Source: Gemmataceae bacterium (GTDB lineage: Bacteria; Planctomycetota; Planctomycetia; Gemmatales; Gemmataceae). From it: a stretch of 8,122 nucleotides of DNA. The DNA lies in contig JAOAAM010000578.1 of NCBI GenBank assembly GCA_026418875.1, forward strand, positions 1-8,122, written 5' to 3'. Position 1 is the stretch's first letter. Each line of letters begins with the position of its first letter. The position numbers and the translations under genes were made by a program. The notes beneath the pieces are model-generated. The model was given only the letters and a program-made list of their open reading frames with translations, did no database searches and was not told the origin of the DNA. This document shows, piece after piece, positions 1 through 6,921 of this stretch.

Positions 1-1707
1 CTGTTCATCGGCACGGAGATCAAGCCGAACGACCCGCAGAGTACCATCGTGTTTAAGCATCGGGGGAAAAGTTACCGCCCCTTGGAGGCGGGGGATTGTG
101 TCGAACCCGGCGACATCGTCATGCTTTTGGATGACAGCGAGGCCTACGCCAAATTGGAGGCGGCTCGTGCGGCGGAAGAGGCATCGGGCAAAGTCTTCGC
201 ACAAGCCCGCTTCGTCCGGGAAAAGGTAGAGGTCGTCCACAATATCCGCACCAGCTTGCACAAGCAAGGAAGTCTTTCGGAGTTGGAATTCGTGCAGAGC
301 GCGGCGGAGTTGGCTCGGGCCTTGGCCACGGAATCCAGCCAGCTCGCCGAGTACGAGGCGAAGAAGCAGGAACACATCGCCGCGAAGATCAATTACGAGT
401 ACTACACGATCCGCGCAAACATCGGCGGAATCGTGCAGCCGTTCAGCCATCGCCCAGGGCAGTCAGTGAAGGCACTCGAACCCGTCTTGCAGATCCAGAG
501 CACGGATTTTCTGCGAGCCGACGGTATGGTCGCCCTGGGTTATGCCGGTCGACTGCGGCGTGGGATGCCGGTCTTTATCGAGCCGCTCATCGAGGAGGCA
601 CCGCGAGCTCGGCGACGATTCCACTCGCAGCCGATTCACGCGGTGGCTGTCAGTAACCACGAACCGAACCCATTCATCGTTAGCGTGAGTGAAGATCGGA
701 CCGCTCGGGTATGGGACGGGCGAAGCGACCGGGAGACCGCGATTTTCACGCATCCCGTTGCTGTCCGATCGGTAGCCTGCTCGCCGCCGGGTGCTCCTCG
801 AAAATACTGCCTCACCGGGGCCGAGGATGGCAAGGGGCGGTTGTGGGACTTGAACAATCCCAAGAGCAGCAGCACCCCGTCGCGGGAACTAGAGGGCGGG
901 CATCGCGGTTCGATCTCGGCCGTCGCCTTCGCCCCCGACGGCAGAACCTGCGCGACGGCCGATGCTCGCGACATCTGTCTTTGGGACGTCGAAAGCGGGA
1001 GTTTGCGTTACAAATTGCCGCAGCACCATCTTGGCGAGATCACCTCTCTGGCATTTACGCCCCAAGCAAAACTCGTCTCCGCGGGGCGGGACATGACCAT
1101 ACGGGTGTGGAGCTTGGGTACCGAGGGTGCCAGCTTGGACTACACTCAGGAGGGTCGGTCCGGCGACATCAATCGATTGGGTGTCAGCCACGATGGGAAG
1201 TATTTCCTCCTCGACATCGGGCAGGCATTGCGCCTGATGACGTTGGCCGATCGGCGAAATGTTGGTGTGATCGAGAGCGTTCACGAGTCCTCGAAGCTGT
1301 CCACCTTCGCGGTGTTCTCCCACGACAGTCGGCTGGTCCTCACGGGGAGCCAAGGCGAGGGGAAATTGTCCGTGTGGAGGGTGCCGATTGGTGGTTCACG
1401 GGCCACGGAACTGCGACAGTTCGTGCCGCGAGAACGGCTGGTCGTCTTCACCTGCGCCGCAGTTTCGCCCTTTGGTGATGACCCCTTCGCTGTGACTGGA
1501 ACGAAGACAGGCGATCTCTACGTGTGGCCCATGCCCACCGAGAGAGAGATGGTTCGCATTCCGGGGGTCCTGAAATTCATCGACCAAACGGCAGCCGCGG
1601 CCACGCGAACCGTCCGCATTTGGGCCGATTTTCCCAATCCCAAGGACAGGCCGTTGACGATCGGAACCAACGTCACCATCGTCATCGAGCCGAGTGCGAC
1701 TCGTTGA
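1..1707 (+). CDS. HlyD-type membrane-fusion (periplasmic adaptor) protein with an internal WD40 propeller; 5' partial
   Basis: The reading frame is open from base 1, so the true start lies upstream; the GTG at 49 is probably internal. 568 residues are visible. First comes a lipoyl/barrel-sandwich half (bases about 45-140, ending in a GDIVMLLDD-like strand). An alpha-helical coiled-coil hairpin rich in Ala, Glu and Lys follows (about 140-400), then the second lipoyl half (about 400-510, with IRANIGGIVQPF and PGQSVKALEPVLQI). The beta-barrel then begins (about 510-600, RRGMPVFIEP). It is interrupted by seven WD40-like repeats (about 619-1560) and resumes at 1567-1704 with a typical adaptor ending (RTVRIWADFPNP...LTIGTNVTIVI). 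HlyD-family adaptors link an inner-membrane pump to the outer envelope, so the propeller should sit outside the inner membrane. The M50-HlyD gene follows after 51 bases on the same strand, suggesting one operon. The export role is inferred from family; the substrate is unknown. Confidence 0.88.
   Translation: MFIGTEIKPNDPQSTIVFKHRGKSYRPLEAGDCVEPGDIVMLLDDSEAYAKLEAARAAEEASGKVFAQARFVREKVEVVHNIRTSLHKQGSLSELEFVQSAAELARALATESSQLAEYEAKKQEHIAAKINYEYYTIRANIGGIVQPFSHRPGQSVKALEPVLQIQSTDFLRADGMVALGYAGRLRRGMPVFIEPLIEEAPRARRRFHSQPIHAVAVSNHEPNPFIVSVSEDRTARVWDGRSDRETAIFTHPVAVRSVACSPPGAPRKYCLTGAEDGKGRLWDLNNPKSSSTPSRELEGGHRGSISAVAFAPDGRTCATADARDICLWDVESGSLRYKLPQHHLGEITSLAFTPQAKLVSAGRDMTIRVWSLGTEGASLDYTQEGRSGDINRLGVSHDGKYFLLDIGQALRLMTLADRRNVGVIESVHESSKLSTFAVFSHDSRLVLTGSQGEGKLSVWRVPIGGSRATELRQFVPRERLVVFTCAAVSPFGDDPFAVTGTKTGDLYVWPMPTEREMVRIPGVLKFIDQTAAAATRTVRIWADFPNPKDRPLTIGTNVTIVIEPSATR
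619..1560 (+). repeat. Seven WD40-type repeats inside the adaptor gene
   Basis: Seven consecutive units of about 40-50 residues fit WD40 blades. Typical endings are visible as TARVWD, KGRLWD, DICLWD, TIRVWS, LRLMTL, KLSVWR and DLYVWP. Each is preceded by the usual hydrophobic strand (for example VAFAPDG, LAFTPQ, VAVSN) and by an SGS/TGA/SAGRD-like turn. Blade five (LGVSHDGKYFLL...LRLMTL) lacks the WD dipeptide and is the most degenerate. Seven blades is the usual number for a closed propeller, so this is probably a complete folded domain and not a remnant. WD40 propellers normally serve as protein-binding platforms; the partner cannot be told from the sequence. Confidence 0.85.
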
Positions 1708-1758
1708 TGTTGGGCGATTCGGGGGCTTTCGCAGCATCTCCGTTCGGGCTGGGACATC

Positions 1759-4014
1759 ATGGAACTCGCGCTGGCCGGTCAGAACGAACGCCGAAAACAG
1801 GTTCGACTGAGACTGCGCTCCGACTTGCAAATCTCGGAACAACGGTACGAAGGGAAGCGCTCCTACGTCGTCAAAGACCCCGTCAGCTTGCGGTACTACC
1901 GTTTCAACGAGCAGGAATACTTCGTCGTGCGTTTGTTCGATGGCAAGCACACGATGGAGGAGATTCAGAAAGAATTCGAGAGGAACTACCGACCGCACCG
2001 ATTGACGCATGAAGACTTGGAGTCCTTTGCCCGACAACTTCTCACCGCCGGGTTAGCCCAACATGAATCGAGTCGGGCCGCCGAAGAGTTGCTCGAGAGC
2101 CGACGCAAGCAACGCCGACTCCAACGAATCGCGACCTGGACCAACATTCTCTACATCAAGATTCCCATCTTTGATCCCGACCGGATCCTGACATTCCTTT
2201 ATCGCTACCTGTTCTGGATCTTCACCTGGTGGTTCTTCGCGCTGAGCGTCGCCTTGATGCTGTCGGCGGTGTTCCTCGTCGCCCTGCATTACCGAACGTT
2301 CTACGACAAGCTGCCTTATTATCATGAATTCTTCGCCTTCCAAACCCTGTTGTACATGTGGTTATCTTTGGGTGTGGTGAAGGTGATCCATGAGTTCGGG
2401 CACGGGCTGAGTTGTAAGGCTTTCGGCGGGGAATGTCATGAGATGGGCTTCCTCTTGATGTGTTTCTCGCCGGCGCTCTTCTGTAACGTGTCGGATGCTT
2501 GGACCCTGCCGAACAAATGGCGGCGGATCATCATCAGCTTTGCCGGTATTTACGTAGAACTGGTCATAGCCGCGATCGCGACGTGGGTATGGTGGTACAC
2601 CCCCGGGCGGCCGTTCATCAACAACATCGCCCTGTGCCTGATGGTGCTCTGTTCGGTCAGCACGTTCGTCTTCAACGCGAACCCGCTGATGAAGTTCGAT
2701 GGGTACTACATTTTGTCGGACTGGTTGGAGATCCCCAATCTGCGAGATCGTGCGAATCGCTATTTGTCGAACTTATTCAAAGAGCATGCTTTGGGGATAG
2801 AGGTGCCGCCGGAACCGTACATGGCCCTTAACCGGCGGATCCTCTTCGTGACCTATGCCATCTTGGCTTACCTGTACCGCTGGTTCATCACGTTCAGCAT
2901 TCTGTACACTCTCTCGACCTTCTTGAAACCGTACAAGCTTGGCACATTGAGCAAAGCGTTAGCCCTGTTTGCTCTTGGCTCGCTGGTGGGTTGGCCGCTG
3001 TATCGCATGATCAAAGGTTACCAACAGCGCGGGAGACTACCGGACATGAAGCCTCATCGTGTGGCCATCACCGTCAGCATCTTCTTGGTGCTGCTGTTGC
3101 TTTTCCTCTTCGTGCCGCTACCGATCAGCCGAGTTCGCGACAAAGGATTGATCGAGTTGGACCCGGAACATTCGCAGAAGGTATTCGTCCCATTTGCCCG
3201 GGGAGCCACACTGCAACGAGTCGCGGTCGAAGAAGGCGACTATGTGGAGAAGGACCAACAGATCGCGGTGTTTTACAGCGAAGAGTTGGAGGAGTCGCGG
3301 GCCAAGTATGTCGCGGAACGTCGGAAGCAACGAGACCTTTATGAATCTGCCTTATCTGCCTACACACGGGCGCGAACGGCAGACGAGCGCAAACAATTGC
3401 AGCAACTCATGGACGACGCTCGAGCCAAGGAGGACGCGGCGGCACTCGCCGTTGCCCAACGCGAACGGATCATCGAATCGTTGAAGGTGCGTGCCCCACG
3501 TGCTGGCATTGTGATGCATCTGCCACGCAAGGAGGAGATCGGCCGCTTCTGGGAGGACGTTCAAGACCGACCCGTTTGCACTGTCGGCGACATCACCAAG
3601 TTGCGAGTCATCGTACCGGTGGCCCCCTACGACTACAAACTGTTGGAGGAGGACACCGAGTGGTTGAGCAGGGCCGGCAAAAGTACGGAACTGGAGGTCT
3701 CGATTCGAGCACCAGGCGGCGGGACGAAGACGTACCGTGGCAAACTCCGCCGGCTCCCCTCCGCTGACGCCAAGACCGTGCCGGTGCAATTGACATTCCG
3801 CGGCGGCGGCTCCCTGGCTACGAAACCCGGCAGCAAGGATCCCGCTAATCCCGAACCGCAAAGCCAGGTCTATCTCGTCGAGGTGGACTTGGACAATCCC
3901 CACGGCGAATTAACGCCGGGGCTATTACCCGATGTCAAAATCCACTGTCGTTGGCGGTCGGCCGCGTGGTGGGTATGGCGGAAGATCCACATCTCTTTCG
4001 ACATCAGTTGGTAG
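1759..4014 (+). CDS. PqqD-like / M50 site-2 protease / HlyD-like fusion protein (putative peptide zinc metalloprotease-exporter)
   Basis: The protein has 751 residues. Residues about 35-100 resemble PqqD, the small domain that binds peptide leaders (YYRFNEQEYFVVRLFDG, then a TMEEI helix). Residues about 148-420 form a multi-pass membrane core with the M50/S2P zinc site: HEFGH at 211-215 (H211, E212, H215) and NPLMKFDGYY with the third ligand D314, so all key residues are present. A last strongly hydrophobic segment (435-455) leads to a periplasmic HlyD-like arm: a lipoyl half (about 475-510), a charged coiled coil (about 510-572), the second lipoyl half (APRAGIVMHLP, about 578 onward) and a beta-barrel. 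The ATG at 1759 is the only ordinary start after the preceding stop; a GGGA four bases upstream is a poor ribosome site. Family knowledge links such fusions to processing or export of peptides; the substrate is not visible. It is probably cotranscribed with the WD40 adaptor upstream. Confidence 0.92.
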   Translation: MELALAGQNERRKQVRLRLRSDLQISEQRYEGKRSYVVKDPVSLRYYRFNEQEYFVVRLFDGKHTMEEIQKEFERNYRPHRLTHEDLESFARQLLTAGLAQHESSRAAEELLESRRKQRRLQRIATWTNILYIKIPIFDPDRILTFLYRYLFWIFTWWFFALSVALMLSAVFLVALHYRTFYDKLPYYHEFFAFQTLLYMWLSLGVVKVIHEFGHGLSCKAFGGECHEMGFLLMCFSPALFCNVSDAWTLPNKWRRIIISFAGIYVELVIAAIATWVWWYTPGRPFINNIALCLMVLCSVSTFVFNANPLMKFDGYYILSDWLEIPNLRDRANRYLSNLFKEHALGIEVPPEPYMALNRRILFVTYAILAYLYRWFITFSILYTLSTFLKPYKLGTLSKALALFALGSLVGWPLYRMIKGYQQRGRLPDMKPHRVAITVSIFLVLLLLFLFVPLPISRVRDKGLIELDPEHSQKVFVPFARGATLQRVAVEEGDYVEKDQQIAVFYSEELEESRAKYVAERRKQRDLYESALSAYTRARTADERKQLQQLMDDARAKEDAAALAVAQRERIIESLKVRAPRAGIVMHLPRKEEIGRFWEDVQDRPVCTVGDITKLRVIVPVAPYDYKLLEEDTEWLSRAGKSTELEVSIRAPGGGTKTYRGKLRRLPSADAKTVPVQLTFRGGGSLATKPGSKDPANPEPQSQVYLVEVDLDNPHGELTPGLLPDVKIHCRWRSAAWWVWRKIHISFDISW

Positions 4015-4062
4015 CGCAGGCCCCACTGTTCCTCGACGTACCTTGATGTCCCTCAGCGTTTC

Positions 4063-4314
4063 TCAATGCCCCCAACTGTCCTGGAGCTTGCGAGCCATCT
4101 CGAGCAAGCGGGCTTCAAATTCGGGCGGAAGCGGTGCGTCCAGAGGCAGTTGTCGCGTCATCGAGATGGTCAAGCGGTATGTTTGCACGTACGTCGTGCA
4201 CGGGGGACAATCGCGCAGATGGATCTCAAATTCGGAACGGGTCTCACTTGGCAAGTCCCCCGAAAGATAATCCAAAAGAAGATCCAGCGCATGTTGGCAC
4301 GGATGCGGGTTCAT
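4063..4314 (-). CDS. Zinc-binding (zf-HC2/ZAS) anti-sigma factor
   Basis: This 83-residue soluble protein has the anti-sigma zinc motif H-x3-C-x2-C (HLRDCPPC, H32, C36, C39). An additional HPCQH cluster at residues 4-8 could supply the fourth ligand. It has no membrane segment, unlike many longer anti-sigma factors, which suggests a cytoplasmic signal such as redox or metal state; that is inference. Its ATG overlaps the stop of the sigma factor gene in an ATGA arrangement (4311-4314), which normally gives coupled translation and matched amounts of the two proteins. It ends 48 bases from the convergent end of the M50-HlyD gene, and I see no clear terminator in that gap. Family identity is firm; the sensed signal is unknown. 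Confidence 0.88.
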   Translation of the reverse strand: MNPHPCQHALDLLLDYLSGDLPSETRSEFEIHLRDCPPCTTYVQTYRLTISMTRQLPLDAPLPPEFEARLLEMARKLQDSWGH

Positions 4315-4925
4315 GCTCCGATCTCCTCGAAATAAGGTGCCAAGCGATTTCGCATCATCATCCTGGCCCGATGCAAGCGGCTCTTGACTGCCGGGATGCT
4401 CAAATTCAACAGATCGGCGATTTCCGCGTTGCTCATCTGCTGAACATCGGCGAGGACAAAGACGTCTCGGTACATCTCCGGCAACTCGGAGATGGCCTTC
4501 TCCACGACGGCTTGCTGTTCGGCATTCAGCATGGCCTCGTCCGGTCGAGCAGTCCAGGGTTTCAAGGAACGAGGCAACAGTCCATCGTCGCTACTTTTTT
4601 CGACGGTTTCGGGGGCCTCTTGCTCGTGGCGAGCGGCTTTGCGTCGCCGGTGGGCCAAGGCCGCGTTCACCGTCACCCGATGCAGCCAAGTCGGAAACGA
4701 GGAATCGCCCCGGAAGGTGTCCAGCTTCCGCAGCACTTGCAGCATCACATCCTGCGTTACGTCTTGGGCATCGGCCTCATTCCCGAGGATGCGCCGGGCC
4801 AAGTGGTAGATTCGTGGGGCATACTGCCGAAAGACCTGTTCCACGGTCGGCCGGGATTCACTGTCGTGCAGAGCCTGATCGCCTTCGCTCACATCGTGCA
4901 TCCTGAAAGCCCCTTCTCGTTCCAT
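4311..4925 (-). CDS. ECF-type RNA polymerase sigma factor (sigma-70 family)
   Basis: The protein has 204 residues from the first ATG. Sigma region 2 spans about 29-95 (QYAPRIYHLARRILGN, then DAQDVTQDVMLQVL and FPTWLHRVTVNAAL), for core polymerase and -10 binding. A long, poorly conserved linker (about 96-140) follows. Region 4 spans about 143-196 (LPEMYRDVFVLADVQQMSNAEIADLL and IPAVKSRLHRAR), a helix-turn-helix for the -35 element. Regions 1 and 3 are missing, as usual for ECF factors. The anti-sigma gene downstream overlaps its stop. Two starts are possible: the ATG at 4925 or the ATG at 4901 (residue 9, MHDV). The second has a good AGAAGGGG eight bases upstream and loses no conserved part. 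The regulon is unknown; the convergent exporter operon and the divergent permease are only candidates by position. Confidence 0.93.
   Translation of the reverse strand: MEREGAFRMHDVSEGDQALHDSESRPTVEQVFRQYAPRIYHLARRILGNEADAQDVTQDVMLQVLRKLDTFRGDSSFPTWLHRVTVNAALAHRRRKAARHEQEAPETVEKSSDDGLLPRSLKPWTARPDEAMLNAEQQAVVEKAISELPEMYRDVFVLADVQQMSNAEIADLLNLSIPAVKSRLHRARMMMRNRLAPYFEEIGA
4910..4917 (-). promoter_or_regulatory. Candidate ribosome binding site favouring the internal sigma-factor start
   Basis: On the minus strand AGAAGGGG lies eight bases before the ATG at 4901-4899. The ATG at 4925 has only a GGGG about 12-13 bases upstream. If used, the sigma factor would be 196 residues long. Confidence 0.45.
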
Positions 4926-5049
4926 CGTATCAACTTACCCCGATGTTGACCTCCCGACCGCGGGCTGGTTTGCACTTGCGTTCGCTTCGGCGCTTGCTAC
5001 GCTCACTTTGCCTGCCTAGCTGACGAAGCCGCCGCGAGGACCCGACCCG
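4926..5049. promoter_or_regulatory. Divergent promoter region between the sigma factor and lactate permease genes
   Basis: This 124-base gap separates two divergently read genes and so should hold promoters for both. I see no strong -35/-10 pair. A TTGACC at 4946-4951 and a TTGCGT...TACGCT pair with a 16-base spacer (4976-5003) are weak plus-strand candidates. A small dyad, TCAAC (4930-4934) and GTTGA (4945-4949) with a 10-base spacer, lies directly before the first sigma-factor ATG and could be a protein site. Confidence 0.55.
5036..5040 (+). promoter_or_regulatory. Ribosome binding site of the lactate permease gene
   Basis: GAGGA lies nine bases before the ATG at 5050. It supports this start, which also matches the N-terminal layout of the LldP family. 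Confidence 0.65.
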
Positions 5050-6882
5050 ATGCTCTGGGGTATCACCTACACGCAAAATCTGGACCCCCTGAATCAACGT
5101 GTGCTCTCGACCCTGTTTGCGGCGGTGCCGATCATCGTGCTTTTCTACCTTCTGGTGGTGCGACGATGGATCGCATCCCTGGCGGGAGCTGGCGGAGCGT
5201 TATCCGCCATCGTGATCGCCTGGTTGGTCTTCGACATGCCCCTGAACATGGCGAATTGGGCGTTTGTTCATGGGGTGGGATTCGGCTTGTTGCCCGTGGG
5301 CTGGACCGTGATGTGTGCGATGCTGGTGTACAACGTCACGGTCGAGACGGGGCAATTCGCGATCATCCGCCGATCGGTTGCCGTCCTCTCCGACGATGCC
5401 CGGGTTCAAGCGGTCCTGATCGGCTTCTCGTTCGGGGCATTTTTGGAGGGGGCGGCGGGCGGCGGATCGCCGGTCGCCATCTGCGGGGCGATGCTGGTGG
5501 GTTTGGGCTTCGACCCGTTCATGGCCGCCGTTCTTTGCCTGATCGCGAACACCTCACCAGTGGCTTACGGCGGACTGGGCACACCGATCCTCACGTTGCA
5601 AGGCGTGACGGGCATTCCAGGCGAACGGCTGAGCACGATGGCTGGCCACCAACTCCCGATCCTCTCCTGCCTCGTGCCCTTCTACATGGTCAAGTGCATG
5701 TGCAGTTGGCGGCAGACCTGGGCGGTTTGGCCAGCGTTGGCGATGAGCGGCGGTTCGTTCGCGGTCTTCCAATTCGTCTTCGCCACCATGCACGAGTATG
5801 TGCCGCAACTCAAAATCTGGCCCATGACCGACATCGGCGGCGGCATTTTCTCGCTGGTCGTGACGGCAATGTTCCTGAAGTTTTGGAAGCCAAAAGATCG
5901 TTGGCAATTCGCCGAGCAATCACCGAATCACCCCCCTGCCCGCTCCTCCACGCCCACGCCGCATCACAGCGAGGCGGCTCACGCCCAAGCAAGTGTGTCG
6001 GCCTGGCTTGGTCGCGCCGACGACACCGAGCCGCTGACAACACGGCGTGTGGCCCGTGCCTGGATGCCTTTCGCCCTGATGTCGCTACTGCTGATGGTGA
6101 CGGGATTCGTGCGGCAGCGTGAGGCGGAACTCAAGCGCGGGTTGGAGCTTTTCGGGCCGCTGAAGTCGTATTACAGCGTGCCAATCCCGAGCTTGCACAA
6201 CGAGGTGGAGCGCGCGAAGCGACTGCAAAAGAACCCGGACAGCCCGGAACCGGAGGCTGAGGCCGCGGTCTTCGATTTCAAGTGGCTGACCGCTCCAGGA
6301 ACGCCCTGCTTCGCCGCGGCGATCCTGTCCATGCTTTTTCTGCGAGTCTCGCCGAGGCAAGCCATCGCGATTTTCCGCAAAACCATCGTACAGATGAAAA
6401 TCCCGATTCCGACCATTGCCTGCATGCTGGGACTGAGTTACGTGACGAGGTACGCAGGGATGGATGCGACGCTCGGCGTCGCGTTCGCCGAAACCGGTTT
6501 ACTTTACCCGTTTTTTGCTGCGATGCTCGGCTGGCTTGGGGTCTTCCTCACTGGGACGGACGCGGGCAGTAATGCCCTCTTCGGCAGCCTGCAAAAAATT
6601 ACGGCGACGGAGATTTTCAATCAAGGGGCCTTCAGCGGCAGCGGGTTGGCATTGGATCAAGCCCAAACGCTGATCTGCACGGCGAACAGCACTGGCGGCG
6701 TGATGGGAAAGATGATCGACGCTCAAAGCATTTGCGTGGCGACGGCGGCGACGAATCAGCTAGGCCGCGAGGCAGACATCTTCAAAGCGGTGCTCTGGCA
6801 CAGCGTCTTTTTGGCCTCGTTGGTGGGGGCGATGACGCTGCTACAGGCTTACGTGTACCCGTTCACTCGGATGGTGCCCTAG
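5050..6882 (+). CDS. lldP: L-lactate permease (LctP/LldP family)
   Basis: This 610-residue polytopic inner-membrane protein belongs to the family that takes up lactate, and often glycolate, by proton symport. Family signatures are visible in order: the N-terminal membrane segment FAAVPIIVLFYLLVV; GFSFGAFLEGAAGGGSPVAI (about 125-144); CLIANTSPVAYGGLGTPIL; the FKWLTAPGT region before the second half; TGTDAGSNALFGSLQ (501-515); and NSTGGVMGKMIDAQSI (546-561) near the C-terminus. It is longer than E. coli LldP (about 550 residues). The extra length sits largely in a hydrophilic Pro/His/Ser-rich loop near residues 287-330 and a charged loop near 350-410. The usual EGAAGFG signature reads EGAAGGG here, with Gly138 in place of Phe. 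No lactate dehydrogenase or utilisation gene is adjacent. The exact substrate is inferred from family. Confidence 0.94.
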   Translation: MLWGITYTQNLDPLNQRVLSTLFAAVPIIVLFYLLVVRRWIASLAGAGGALSAIVIAWLVFDMPLNMANWAFVHGVGFGLLPVGWTVMCAMLVYNVTVETGQFAIIRRSVAVLSDDARVQAVLIGFSFGAFLEGAAGGGSPVAICGAMLVGLGFDPFMAAVLCLIANTSPVAYGGLGTPILTLQGVTGIPGERLSTMAGHQLPILSCLVPFYMVKCMCSWRQTWAVWPALAMSGGSFAVFQFVFATMHEYVPQLKIWPMTDIGGGIFSLVVTAMFLKFWKPKDRWQFAEQSPNHPPARSSTPTPHHSEAAHAQASVSAWLGRADDTEPLTTRRVARAWMPFALMSLLLMVTGFVRQREAELKRGLELFGPLKSYYSVPIPSLHNEVERAKRLQKNPDSPEPEAEAAVFDFKWLTAPGTPCFAAAILSMLFLRVSPRQAIAIFRKTIVQMKIPIPTIACMLGLSYVTRYAGMDATLGVAFAETGLLYPFFAAMLGWLGVFLTGTDAGSNALFGSLQKITATEIFNQGAFSGSGLALDQAQTLICTANSTGGVMGKMIDAQSICVATAATNQLGREADIFKAVLWHSVFLASLVGAMTLLQAYVYPFTRMVP

Positions 6883-6889
6883 CAAGCGT

Positions 6890-6910
6890 CTCGGGTCGGC
6901 TTGGGCCGAG
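6890..6910 (+). terminator. Possible weak terminator hairpin behind the permease gene
   Basis: Eight bases after the permease stop, TCGGC (6896-6900) and GCCGA (6905-6909) form a five-pair stem with a TTGG loop. The alternative CTCGG/CCGAG (6890-6894/6906-6910) overlaps it. No T-run follows on the plus strand, so this is not a classical intrinsic terminator. Confidence 0.3.
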
Positions 6911-6921
6911 CGTTCAAAACG

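Noticed and set aside
711..1478. Shifted plus-strand open frame inside the WD40 region
   Set aside because: The WD40 pattern is in the other frame over the whole stretch; this frame is Arg-rich and patternless.
1396..2037. Minus-strand open frame spanning the junction of the first two genes
   Set aside because: It overlaps two well-supported plus-strand genes and has no recognisable features.
4015..4062. Bidirectional terminator between the convergent genes
   Set aside because: No stable stem with a T-run was found in these 48 bases.
4134..4949. Long plus-strand open frame across the sigma/anti-sigma genes
   Set aside because: It is antisense to two genes with clear family motifs, and its translation shows no domain; it is a by-product of GC-rich codon use.
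5166..6122. Long plus-strand open frame inside the permease gene
   Set aside because: It is a shifted frame of the permease, Arg/His-rich and without hydrophobic segments or motifs.
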